Below, piece by piece: positions 21,310-32,027 of a stretch of 64,000 nt of DNA (position 1 is its first letter; each line of letters opens with the position of its first letter). The notes under the pieces are model-generated. The model saw only the letters and a program-made list of their open reading frames with translations, was not told where the DNA came from and did not search any database. The stretch is from NCBI GenBank assembly GCA_003184365.1, contig NKYR01000031.1:124001-188000 (forward strand), given 5' to 3'. The position numbers were made by a program, and so were the translations under genes. This DNA comes from Evernia prunastri. Taxonomy: Eukaryota; Ascomycota; Lecanoromycetes; Lecanorales; Parmeliaceae.

Positions 21310-22428
21310 TCAGCCCGCGCTCGGGATGTCGAGTCCCAACAGCTCGATCGCCGTCCCGCCCAACACCTTCCTGGCGCCTTCTTCATCCTCCCGAAAAGCC
21401 GCCTTGACGGCCTCAACGTTAGTCGCCACGCTCATCCACTCCGCCTTCCCCTCCTCCAGCGGCGGGAAGAAGGGATGGTCGGTTCCGAACAGCACCCTGT
21501 CCTTCCCTACGACGTCCACGGCCGCTCGAACGCCTGCAGGCGAATACACCACGGCGTCCAACCATACGTTCTCTCTGAGCACCTCTTTCAGGCGCCGGTT
21601 CGGTCCCCGACCGCCGCCTTCGTTTTCGGGGAACTGTCGTTCGTGCTGCACGCAGCTGTCGATTCGCCCTGATAGAAACGGTACGGTACCCCCCGCATGG
21701 GCGATCAGTACTTTGAGTTTGGGATGACGGTCGAATACCCCACTCAACCACATCCGCGTGAACGCTATGGTGGTCTCCATTGGAAACCCCAGACTGAGCG
21801 GCAAGACATGCCCGTACTCACTAGCTCGTGGGCCGTACACGGAGCTGGGAAGACCGTAGTGCGGGTGCAAGAAGATCAAGAGCTTGGCGCTTTCGAGAGC
21901 CGACCAGACCGGCTCGAGAGCGGGATCGTCAAGGCCTTGGGAGAGGCCAGTGGTGCCGAGGATGATACCGCGGATGTGGGGCAGAACGGAGAAGCGCTCG
22001 ATTTCGGTTGCGATGCGGGCGGTAGGCGCGGAAAGGGGAAGGGTCGCGAAAGCGTAAAGGCTGTTTTGACTTGTTGAGCAGATATCCTCAAGTTCGTTAT
22101 TGACCTTTTCCGCCCATTGCGGTCCTTCTTCGGGGCTTAGGAAGTCGAGCCAAGGGTTAGCCAGCGATATGATGGAAGTCGTGATACTGTGCGTCTTCAT
22201 GAAACTCAGCTTTTGGTCTATTGATGAGTACGACGAGTCGATGGGTCGACCACGTTGATGCGCAGGGAGAGCTGGGTCGTCGTCTGAGGGAAGGATTATG
22301 AGACGCGGTGGAGCCAGTTTGTCGAGGAGGTCGAGGAGGTATGGGACCACGGTGCGAGAGCGTAGGAGAGCGAGATAGGTAGTCGGGTAAACGTGCGTGT
22401 GGATGTCCACAATTGGAGTGGGGGCCAT
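21310..22428 (-). CDS. ACMSD-type amidohydrolase family decarboxylase/hydrolase
   Basis: Intronless gene, 372 aa, starting at ATG 22428. The TIM-barrel metal ligands of the amidohydrolase-2 (ACMSD) group are visible: DIHTHVYP at residues 8-15, 'IFLHPHYGLP' in the middle, 'VLIAHAGGTVPF', and FGTDHPFFPP toward the end (the metal-binding Asp). Enzymes in this group include 2-amino-3-carboxymuconate-6-semialdehyde decarboxylase and related aromatic-acid decarboxylases, so the substrate is likely an aromatic or semialdehyde carboxylate; this cannot be narrowed from sequence alone. It is divergent from a 2-oxoglutarate oxygenase, 307 bp between ATGs, suggesting co-regulation in a small catabolic unit. 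Confidence 0.88.
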   Translation of the reverse strand: MAPTPIVDIHTHVYPTTYLALLRSRTVVPYLLDLLDKLAPPRLIILPSDDDPALPAHQRGRPIDSSYSSIDQKLSFMKTHSITTSIISLANPWLDFLSPEEGPQWAEKVNNELEDICSTSQNSLYAFATLPLSAPTARIATEIERFSVLPHIRGIILGTTGLSQGLDDPALEPVWSALESAKLLIFLHPHYGLPSSVYGPRASEYGHVLPLSLGFPMETTIAFTRMWLSGVFDRHPKLKVLIAHAGGTVPFLSGRIDSCVQHERQFPENEGGGRGPNRRLKEVLRENVWLDAVVYSPAGVRAAVDVVGKDRVLFGTDHPFFPPLEEGKAEWMSVATNVEAVKAAFREDEEGARKVLGGTAIELLGLDIPSAG

Positions 22429-22735
22429 GCTAAAGGTAGCAGCAAGCTGTTGTATTCGAAGAGCTAGCGATCTCTATAAGCAGGGCTGCATTTCGCACAA
22501 ATATCGTGCAGACATTGTTAGAATCGTCAAGATACTGTACAGCTTTGACTCGACGTTAATGTACAGAGAATGAGATCGAGATGAGCGTTGAGAACGTTTG
22601 CTGACAGCTACCCCACTTGGCCCATGCGCTTATCGCTTATCATGTGGGGCAGTCACCGAGGTCTCCAAATACCATCTCTTCTCCTCTCATTTTCGATTCG
22701 TTCGGACAGTGAAGAGCTCGGCAACTGTTGAGGCG
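22429..22735. promoter_or_regulatory. divergent promoter region (amidohydrolase / oxygenase)
   Basis: 307 bp between the two divergent start codons. No recognisable operator or binding motif stands out. The arrangement itself suggests a shared promoter. Confidence 0.4.
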
Positions 22736-23839
22736 ATGTCATCGCCTCTGAAGTTGGCACCTACAGCGACGCTTTCCTCAGAAGCTCTTAGCTCTGATCC
22801 GGAGCTCCCAATACCTGTAAGCCCCAACCATTCTTTGTGAGACGACGCCAACCACAACCAGCTCATCTCCCTACAACCTCTTCTCACACACTTGCCCTCG
22901 ACCCCGAAAACAGCTCAGTCACTCCTCTCTGCCTTCCGTGACTCCGGCTTCCTCTACCTCACAGACTTCTCGTCTGTCATTCCCCCGTCTCTCCTCGCAT
23001 CAGTCTTTGAACAGTCGGCCCGTTTCTTCGCTCGCCCTCAGACCCAAAAGGATGGCTTGGCCTGGACTACAGCTTGTTCGAATAGAGGTTACGTATGCAT
23101 GGGTCGGGAGAAGGTCAGCCAGGGCATGACCAAAGAGGAAGTTGCGAAGGAGCGAGAAGGAGGAGGCGAGGACTTGAAAGAGAGTTTTGAGATCGGGCGA
23201 GAGTTCGAGGAAGGTCATGAGAATCGATGGCCAGACAAACTTGATGTCGAAGGGGCGGAGTTTAAGTTGACCATGCTCGGGTTCTTCGAGAGATGCAAAG
23301 AAGTGCATGCGGTGTTGATGCGAGGAATAGCCCTTGGTATGGGCCTAGAGGCCGGTTTCTTCGAAGACTATGTGAAAACGGGAGACAACACGTTGAGACT
23401 GTTGCATTATCCTCCAGTAGCGCCTGGAGGATTCGAAGGCGGGAAGAGGATCAGGGCCGGGGCCCACAGCGACTACGGGAGTGTGACGCTGTTATTCCAA
23501 GACCGGAAAGGCGGGCTGCAGGTGGAAAGGTCTGGCGGTTGGACGGACGTTGAGCCTATAGAAGGGACGATCGTGGTGAATGCGGGAGATTTGCTGGCGA
23601 GGTGGAGTAATGATCTGATCAGGAGCACGAAACATAGGGTAGTCCAGCCACCGATGAGAGGAAAGGAGTTGGAAGAAGGGCACCCTGCGAGGTATTCGGT
23701 GGCCTACTTTTGCAATCCCGACTTTGACAAGTGGATCGAAGCGTTACCAGGAACGTGGGAGGGAGAGAAGGGTGGTAAGAAGTATGAAGGCATCAACAGC
23801 GGCGAGTATCTGGTCCAAAGGCTCTCTGCGACGTACTGA
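22736..23839 (+). CDS. 2-oxoglutarate/Fe(II)-dependent dioxygenase (isopenicillin N synthase-like)
   Basis: Two exons, 22736-22816 and 22862-23839, with a short 45-nt intron (gtaagc...aaccag); 352 aa. The splice gives the family-typical N-terminus 'PELPIP|LISLQPLL', so the real start is the ATG at 22736 rather than the TTG that opens the second exon frame. The DIOX_N-like region carries SGFLYL and the RFFARP block. The Fe(II) ligands are HSDYGSVTLLFQD (HxD) and the distal His in 'RSTKHRV', with the 2-oxoglutarate Arg in PARYSVAYF. The family hydroxylates, desaturates or cleaves diverse small molecules; substrate unknown. It is divergent from an ACMSD-type amidohydrolase, which suggests related substrates. 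Confidence 0.88.
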
Positions 23840-25136
23840 TTAAAAGCACTGTAATCTAGAAGTAAATAGGCTTGTACCAAAGCAGAGAGAGGATTCCTAT
23901 AAGCATACCGATCGATTGGTCATCCATATGAGTCTTTGACTTCCCAAATCGGCCACCAAGGCGACAGTGCAGATTATTAGCAAGGTGCCCAGGAGTCCAA
24001 GAATCCAGTAGAGATGTTGTACTACCATACGTCCTGCCAATACGAAGGCGGGAAGCCGTTAGCAGAGCGATTTGGGTGTGAGCTTGCCTGCGGCATGTAT
24101 TCGCAAAGTCGTCCGTACAGACACATTGAGGGGACCAAGTCCGGCAGCTCCATCATAGGGCTTCCCTCCAATCGCCGGTATTATGAGAACAACGGCGGCC
24201 TATCCAGTCCTGCATAGGAACGCAAAGCTGGTTGACCCTTCTCTGCTCCACACCGCGTTGAATTCCACATTGACTGCCCAATTCCCTGGCAAAGAAAAGT
24301 CAGTTCACGTTGTGATCTTTTTGGTAACCATGTACTTCCCAATAGGATGTTGTTAATATGCACTGTCAAGCCAGTCCATGTCTTAGAATATAGTCCCTTG
24401 ATAGACGGAGGACACCAATGGTCGTCGCTTAATGTACAGATGTCCTCACTCTATCAAATAACTTACTTCTAACTTCCACAGGTACCTACCTACCTGAGAG
24501 AATGCTACTGCCAATTTTGGCTATCACATCCTTCAGCACCAATGGTGTTTCTAGCGGAAACAGGTCTTAGACGTCTCATTCCTTTTGAAAGCACACGAGG
24601 CTCGAGGCCATAACCTTAGAGTGACGTGATACGAGTAAGGTTTTCCGCACTATTTGTGAGAGTAATAGCGAGAGACGTCCATCATATGTCGGCCACTGTT
24701 TCAGGATCGCATGCGACAGAATTGTATCATGACGCCTCCTAGTCTTAGTGAATCTGTGGCTGTAAGTGCCATACGCCTGCAGACTCATCAAATGTGTGAG
24801 ACCTGAGCAGGAAGTCCAGGAGCGTAAATGGAAGAATGGGACAGCGGGTGCAAATGTTGAAGGGGGACCTTCGAGAACGACCACGCCTTGATCGAAAGAG
24901 GTGTCGAAGGGTCACTACTTCCTGACGAAAAGCATGGAGTCTGAGTCTTGTTCTCACCGAGAGCGGCTTCCGTTTTGATATGTAAGTGCCTCCCTGCACC
25001 ATGAAAACGGACCACCATCAACCCTTTCGTGCTTGCACTTCACAGAGCAAACGAAAGCAAATAGCACAAGCCTAAATCACCACTATCCACGAGAACAGCT
25101 TTCTTTGGACATACCCATCAGCATTGTTTTTCGAAC
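23840..25136. other. intergenic, no gene recognised
   Basis: About 1.3 kb. Open frames on both strands are short and without domains. A TACC-rich stretch (acctacctacc at about 24483) is typical of intergenic DNA in this window. Confidence 0.4.
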
Positions 25137-25814
25137 ATGTCTAATCGAGCTCAATTTCCCTGGCCGGATCACTGGTATGCGGACCAGCATCGGCATAACC
25201 TTCTCTGCATCGTTCCAGACTGTGATTTCTCCACGGATCTCACCCATGTCGGGGATCAGTGGGAACAGCTACATTATCACTCTAGGGCGTCACCGGGATC
25301 TGAGCATGCTCTGCTGGAGATTATGCTCCGGCAATGCAGGTGCGCTCATTGCGACTGGCCCGCGACCAAAGGCCAGCAGCATTACAGGTTAAGAGTTTTG
25401 TACGATCACGAAAAAAACCATCACGAAAGCGCGCAAATGTTCCACACTGACTCATTCGTCGTGCTTGCCAGACAACGCCGTATACTTTTAAGTAGCGGTT
25501 TTGCTCCGATGAGACGTGATCAATATTGCGAATCGTTCATTCTTTCCCGAATGATAGATAACGCTCAGGATCTTCCACCTGCAGATCTTGATCTGATATA
25601 TCAGAAGGGCGGGTCTACTGCTGGCGAACATACTATAGCGAATTTGCGAAGGATCCTCACTCGCGATCCTTTGGCAGATCCAGGCGACGACAGCCCGCTT
25701 CTCCCAAATCGCTTCCTGTCGTTCTGTCGTCCTCATGACACCGACCCAGCAGACGCGGAATGGAGAAGGGTCTGGCAGAACATAGTGGACATGTACACCG
25801 ATGGACGGATCTGA
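25137..25814 (+). CDS. uncharacterised Cys/His-rich protein
   Basis: Single open frame of 225 aa with an ATG at 25137. The N-terminal half carries possible metal-ligand clusters: CIVPDC followed by a 'QLHYH' His pair, and CRCAHCDW about 45 residues on, plus a YDHEKNHH cluster. The spacing is compatible with a degenerate C2H2-type finger seen in short fungal proteins, but the match is not strict. The second half is helical and charged, without a recognisable domain. Isolated between two gene-free stretches. It could be a real lineage-specific gene or a fragment of a longer zinc-finger protein. Confidence 0.5.
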   Translation: MSNRAQFPWPDHWYADQHRHNLLCIVPDCDFSTDLTHVGDQWEQLHYHSRASPGSEHALLEIMLRQCRCAHCDWPATKGQQHYRLRVLYDHEKNHHESAQMFHTDSFVVLARQRRILLSSGFAPMRRDQYCESFILSRMIDNAQDLPPADLDLIYQKGGSTAGEHTIANLRRILTRDPLADPGDDSPLLPNRFLSFCRPHDTDPADAEWRRVWQNIVDMYTDGRI

Positions 25815-26495
25815 TAACGGAAGCGTTCTGACCCTGGTGGAGGATTCAGCTTGGCTATGTCACCCTATCACTCGTGGCAGTTGAGCATTGAAGGCATTTG
25901 AGCGTTGGAGGCAGCTAGTGTTGAAGGGTGCATTCGGCGGAGTAAGCAACTGGGGGCGGTGCAGGGCATTCATTCAGAGTGTGAATGTGGAGGTCAGAGG
26001 CATGCGGAGTTTTATAATTACCCAACGACATGACTTTTGCGGTTTTATTTTGCGGGCGACTCGTTTCTGGCGAGGCATTCTGATCAATACCTGATCATGG
26101 ATGGAGGTCTAGGATGGGCTATCGGGGCATGGCGCCTGTTGCTTTAATGAATGAATTCGTGTTGCTCCATCCGTACGTCGGACTTTATAGTCCAAGATGA
26201 TACAAACCCCTTTCCGTCCGATGTGCTACTTCTACAGTGATTCAGGGAATCTAGTAGACGCGTACTCAGGTGCGTGATTTGTGAATAATGAACCGACCTA
26301 CTCTTATAGATGATTATTAACGGAAAGCCAAAACGTCCCTCGAAGACTCGGATTTCCTTGTTCTAGCTACCATGCCAGATGCTCACGCTTCGAACTTCCA
26401 CAGAAGAGACCGACATAAAGTCACATTCAGCGTATTCAGCAAATGTTCAATCCTTGCCTCAATTCATACATCTCCACAGTCAGATCCAAGCGCCA
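25815..26495. other. intergenic between convergent genes
   Basis: About 680 bp, no gene or repeat recognised. Confidence 0.45.
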
Positions 26496-28262
26496 TTAGT
26501 CCCATGCTATGTTGCCTCTTAACACGTCCCACCCCACGAGTCGCCACACCTCATTCTTGAACCAATCCCTGACATCTGCCGTCTGGGTTTGCGTATCAAA
26601 GTCGGTCAGGAGCTCGTCATCTGGCGGAAAACGAGGGGGCTCTAGAGCAGGTTCAAAGCTAGCAGCGGCTCGTTCCCCAAAGACGGCCCTAACTAAGGTG
26701 TGCTGGAGCCGGATGCGGGCGTCGTCATGGATTGCCTTGCTTGAGCTGTCTTCCTGGGCTACTTCCGGTTGATGATGATGATTATTGTGAGACGTTGTGG
26801 TTGCATTGGTTGCAGGGTCCATTCTTGCGTTGAATCGTTGGATGCGATTTAACATCCAGACGAGGTAGGGGGCCTGAGCTTCAGAGGCTTCTGCGTCGTT
26901 TGCCGCATCTGAAGCATCGAGCTGCCGCACCTCTCGAGGACGCGAGCTGCGTCTCGATGTCGTAATGTCTTCTTGTAGTCCAAATGGTCTCCTTCCTATT
27001 GTAAAGTCCTTGAGCACTTCCCCCACTCGTGTTAACAAAAGGTAAAAGCAACCCTCGAGGATCGCTTTATGCGTGGACTTCATGGGATCGAGATGGCACA
27101 GCATGCATACCACGAACTTGCAAAGTCTCATGATGATTGGTGACGTAGCTGGTCTCTCGTCGGATGGGCTTGTAGCACGTTGCATTTTTCGGCACTTATC
27201 CCGCTTCTTCGTGGTCTGAATTATGTTTTGGTTTGAACCAGCATCAGCGACTGCTAAGCCACAGATGCGCTGAAAAAGCACACGGAAGACGTGGATGAAC
27301 CTGTAAATCACTTCACCACAGAGATTCCCAATCCCAGAAAATTGGCTGAGAGTGTGAAGATGGGCCAGGAAGTGAGGGAACATTCGTTCAATTGGGGCCA
27401 ACCTTTGCTCAATGATGTCTTCAGGTCCTGCTTGACAACAGGTGACTACAGGGTCCTTCGATGTTGTTGTGGGGTTGAGGAGTGCCGTGCTTGTGACTTT
27501 CTGGAAATTGGCGGGAAGATCGATCGCGGACACATGGCGGCACACTTGAGTTGCGATACTGGACAAATGGTGGGCGAGATCTTTCGGTCCTAACGTACCC
27601 CCCTTTTCCGCTATTGAGCTTCCCTGAAGAATGCGGAGACTGTCCAAGAGGCTGCTTCCTGCATTCGTAAGCGGCAAATGACCTTGTGCGAAAAGTGCCA
27701 CACACCAAAGTCGTCCCATTCAGAGCCATTCTCGTCCCTATGGAGATCTTGGAGCACCGGGCCTCGCTCGTCTGAAGCCACCACCCCGATCTTTGTCCTC
27801 GCTTGCTTCGCACTTCTGCTGCTATATTGCTCGCCTCGCTCTCCATCCCTTCTCCGTTTGAGGCTCTGCAATCGAGCCGAGCCATCCTCTTCCTCACCTA
27901 TTTCTCTTATTGCAGAATTCCTCTCCTCCAACTCAGAGACTCTTGCTTGGAGTCGAGAAATCTTAGCCTCCAAAACAGCTTTCTCCTCTTCCAACTGACC
28001 AGATCTATTTCGCCAGAACGCCGTCGTGTCGAGATGAACATCGGCTTGTGTGGAGTGTCTTGAGCGAGGTCCCTTTTCAATGTACAAGATCAGTTGCTTA
28101 CGAAAGTCTATGAACGTCAGTGATAGCGTTCCACGAACGCGAAGAGTAGCTTTGCTCACCAGAACTTGAGAGGCTGCTAGGTTTTGATTTGACCAGTAGC
28201 AAAGCGATAATGTAATGTAGCAATGGCACATGCCCATTATGTGAGCTCTCAGTGGGAGCCAT
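26496..28262 (-). CDS. unrecognised three-exon protein with coiled coil and helical domain
   Basis: Exons 28262-28160, 28107-27706 and 27658-26496, with introns of 52 and 47 nt, all in phase; 555 aa. The start MAPTESSHNGHVPLLHYII was chosen because it is the only ATG that joins the frame of exon 2 through a consensus gtgagc donor; the longer unspliced frame has a poorer logic. Residues about 75-115 form a coiled coil (QLEEEKAVLEAKISRL... pattern), followed by a basic 'LKRRRDGE' patch that could be a nuclear signal. The C-terminal 330 residues are helical with conserved-looking hydrophobic segments (FPHFLAHLHTLSQF, the IIMRLCKFVVCMLCHLDP stretch, GCFYLLLTRVGEVLKDF). I do not recognise the family. 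The architecture suggests a nuclear scaffold or chromosome-associated protein, which is only an inference. Confidence 0.65.
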
Positions 28263-28583
28263 GGGAGTTGGGTGGTCTCTTCCGCTCTTGTTTCTTTCTT
28301 CGCTGGAAGTTGCACTAAGAATACGCTAGCAAGCGGGCGACGATTCACTTTTAATGGGAAAGTCAGGAAGAGCCATGAATACAAACGAATATTCGTAGCC
28401 ACAAAAACTAAGTGTCTTATTTTCTCAGTCAGGTTTTTGGTATAGTCAGTCAGCCCTATCATACATTCAACCTACGATTCAATCAACGGGCAGATGCAGC
28501 GCCATAAGTCCACCTTGAGGGGAGTCTGTGCCTGAGGCTTTTAATCACCATATGCTCAGTTTCCCAATATCAAAGCTAAGAAA
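28263..28583. other. intergenic, upstream of the coiled-coil gene and downstream of GH71 gene
   Basis: About 320 bp; both flanking genes are on the minus strand. It should hold the promoter of the coiled-coil gene and the 3' UTR of the glucanase gene. Confidence 0.45.
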
Positions 28584-30670
28584 TCATCCACCATCACACC
28601 ACGCCGCGGGATCTGACCCTGGAGGTCCTCTCCACACAGAGCCAGGTTGCATACAGTTGGTTGGGAACAATTCGCCCAGCGCTGTTATCGTCTTGCTTCC
28701 ACTACCCACGACCGGTGCAGCGGTGGAAGACGTAATTTTAGCACTCCGCGATGTTGCTGTCAGTGCTTTTGTCTGAGGGTACGAGTGAGTCACGCCAGAG
28801 CCTTGGAAAGTCAGTCCTGCAGTTCTAATTGCTGATCTTTGAGGAGCTCCACTTCCGGTTGATACAAAGTTTCCGCTACCGCCAGTCATTGACAAAGTTG
28901 AAGAATTAACGCCAGTGGGATACGGAGCAGTGGCAGGTCCTGTGAGTGCTCCCGATGCCGTGCCAAGCGAAGGTGTTGGCTGGCACGTTGCGGAGAGACT
29001 GTTGGTAAAGCTTACCAAGCCATCTGCCGAGAGTGGATCCGACGCCCCAGCTGGCAGCGTACCGACGTAAGCGTTGAAGTTGTAAATTCCGCACACACAA
29101 TCACTCATGATATCTTTCAGACTTTCCCCGCTAAGAACATTCCGCCCATTGCGGGTCAATGAGAATGACTGTTTGCCCGTTCCCATCCCTACCTGCCAGG
29201 AGCTAGCTCCTGCCGGAGCATTAAACGCCTGGGGACCATTGCCGCCAGAAGTTACGGTAACGATTCCTGGGGACGTGAGGAGGGCAACGACGAAAACAGA
29301 GTCCTGCATGGTATCGTAGCCGTTGGGCTTGCCAGTGAAGTAATTGGGATTGGGCGTTGAACTAGACCAAGGCTGTTCGCAGTTGTCCGTGGAGTCACAA
29401 GAGGCAGACTTGAGAGTAGGGCGATACCAGTAGATTAGTTGGTCTGACTCAATATGACTATCTATTGTCTTAGACCCCGCGTGGAAAGCAGCGATGTAGG
29501 GCTTGGCCATCTGGAGAAAGCCATCGTGCGGCCTAAACTCCAAGTCAATTAAGTCTTCAACACAGCGATACGATGCAGAGGCTCACATATCGTTTGTCCA
29601 TTTGGAGTTCCCGTCGTCAATGTGAGGAGATGATAGTGGTCCAACATAATGAGATTCGCCATAGTCATTCCTTTGCTCATGTTAGCATCTGATTCAGGGT
29701 CCCGGGACTGCCAATGGCGGGGCCTTCATCCTCATACCAGGTTTGGATTTCGACAAATTGCGGGTCGAGATCCAGAATTTCGGTCCAGCGATCGAACCAG
29801 AGAAGGTCTGATGGGAAGACCCAGTTCTTGCTGTATTTGACCTCAAGGCCGAAGTGGGTTGAAAACCAGGGAGAGACGGCTGCATCGGTCTTGTCAGCAT
29901 GTCGTTGGTCAATACGGCGATGCAAGCTTACGCGCAACGTAGGGTTTCCCTGCTAGAGCACTGGTATAACTTGTATCACCTTCAGAGACGGTCAAATTAT
30001 TACCAGCGTCTGGAGCTTTATTATTGCCATTGTTCGGCCACGCCATCCAGTTGAAAAGCGCGTCAGCGGAGCCAATGTTTTTTGGCTGGAAGTTTGGCGC
30101 CCAGAATATCGTATATGTCGCTAAGTCCGATTGCACGCTAGCAAGATCCAAGCCATCTCCAGCGAAAGAAGAGACAAAGACTTTACCGCCGATCATGAGC
30201 TGCGCGGGATGGTCTGCATAAGTTCCGATCGTGTTGGCTATTCCCGAAGTGTTTGACGTTGAGTACCAGTTAAAGTCGAAGGAGATAAACACGCTCATGC
30301 CATTGGAATGGGCAGACTCGTATGCAAACTCGAGCTGTGTATTGGTAAAGCTGTCTGTGCCAATATTGAGTGCGAAGGCGTCGATTCCAGCGGCTTTGGC
30401 CTGCCGCATGTCATTGTCGTAATCGGAGGCGCTCGTCCTGTCATCTATGACACCAATCTTTATTTTCGAGGACCCTGGTCAGCGCGACGCATCAGAAAAA
30501 AAGGCTGCATGGGGTTGCGATACCATGAAATGACAGAAAACGAGCTTATCTGTCGTTTGCCTGCTGGAAAGAGATCCAAAGCTGCCATGAGGAGCGGCCG
30601 ACACCAACGAGGAGGCAAGTGTAAATATCAACGTGCAGATACGTATCAGGCCCATGGCACCTAGGAACAT
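28584..30670 (-). CDS. secreted GH71 alpha-1,3-glucanase (mutanase)
   Basis: Five exons: 30670-30524, 30457-29932, 29879-29738, 29670-29587 and 29532-28584 (introns 52-67 nt); 615 aa. A signal peptide precedes the catalytic domain (ICTLIFTLASSLVSA). GH71 signatures run in order: LVFCHFM, the AKAAGIDAFALNIG block, GMSVFISFDFNWY, GKVFVSSFAGDGLD, GKPYVAPVSPWFSTHFG, the 'VEIQTWNDYGESHYVGPL' block made by a splice, and WYRPTLKSASCDST. The family hydrolyses alpha-1,3-glucan, a fungal cell-wall polymer, so roles in wall remodelling, autolysis or attack on other fungi are expected. After about residue 480 a long Ser/Thr-rich, probably O-glycosylated region ends in a Cys pair. The exact start (30670 or 30655) is uncertain. 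Confidence 0.9.
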
Positions 30671-32027
30671 TGTACAAGAGAGCGATGAAACAAATGGAGA
30701 GAGAGTTTGCGGTTTGGGGTCTTATGCAAGGTAAGGAGCATGATCTACGCGTGGCCAGGCGGGTTTTTCAAAGCAGGAAATGCACGACTGGAAGATTGAG
30801 ACAGAAGGAGCTGTTGGGTTCATCCTGGTAAAAAGGAATGGAAAGGTGCTGAGGATTGCCAAAGGAGACCAGCACTGCCCTTTTGGGGGTGCTACGCAGC
30901 AATTTCAATCCTTTGCGATGATGAATCAATAAATCAATCAATCGATAAAACAGTGAAGACGCATTTCCAGTGTGTAGGTAGTCAGCTCCGTACACGATAC
31001 ATTCATTGTAGGGCCCCCTGGCTTTTGGACCCCGATCTCTCGTCATCACCAACAGCCAAGAACAGAGGAGGAATGATATGATTTGCAGAGTTCGACATGA
31101 AACATGATGACTGTGCCTGCAAATTATTGCACAGTTCATCTGCGCCGCCGCCCGCGGGCGGTAGAAGAAAGCTTTATGAGATTTCAGGGGTCGTCAACCG
31201 CAGCAGATATGAGGGAGCCGTGGCAAACGGCAGTCACACGGGAGTGGCCGCCGACTAATACCCTCCCACCGCTCCACTGACTAAAGTAAAAATTGCAAAG
31301 CCTGGTTTGGCCTAGCGCCGTCAAGCCGCGCTAGTGCGGCTTGGCATTCCTTGCTCAGCACCCAATCCAAATGTCATTCAGGTTACTTACCTATGCATTG
31401 AGTCCCTGACACCGTTTGATTGAATATTGGAGGCCTTCAAGGCAGGCGCTGTTTCTTACGCCGTCGATATATCTCGACTGCCCGAGGTCAATTCTTCCCT
31501 TGCTCAGCATTCTCCAGCTTCAACTGTTATATTCAGAGGTCAGCTGCATAGTTGCCATGTTCAAAGTCACTCATGAGAAGTACCTCAAAGAGTCGATTTG
31601 GGAATCCACTACGACTGGTAGAGCCGAGTTTATAGAAGTGTGGAAATATGCGGATGTCCGTAACATCCTGATCGGTCATATACGTCCGCAAAATGACCTA
31701 ACTGTAATGCGCAGACGGAAAAGTGTGCAGCTGATAATTATCGCTATGGCTTCTTGAATGATTGGGAAATCAAAGATTGGCTTTATCAGAGTGCAAGTTT
31801 GGTTTCTCATCAGCACTGTACACCCACGCTCGAACTATAGGTGACGATTGCTGTGAGCTTCAATAGGGGGCTTATGCTGCACTGAACCCTCTGAAAGATG
31901 CTGTCCTCGAAGGGGGGATACGACTACTGTAACTTGTCATCTTTCCGCCGATCAACACAAAACCGAGGTTGATGCATCTTATTGTAGACTGTGCGATCGA
32001 ACAACCTACCGACCTCCAGGCTTTTCT
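30671..32027. other. intergenic, no gene recognised
   Basis: About 1.36 kb upstream of the glucanase (minus) and of the CorA-like gene (plus). A perfect 8-bp stem hairpin lies at 31322-31343. An upstream coding part of the CorA-like gene may be hidden near 31930-32027, but no clean splice was found. Confidence 0.4.
31322..31343. repeat. perfect 8-bp stem hairpin
   Basis: CAAGCCGC, a 6-nt GCTAGT loop, then GCGGCTTG, in intergenic DNA. No associated gene end. Confidence 0.55.

Noticed and set aside
21475..21751. Plus and minus shadow frames inside the amidohydrolase gene
   Set aside because: They lack motifs and overlap the clear metal-ligand-bearing frame.
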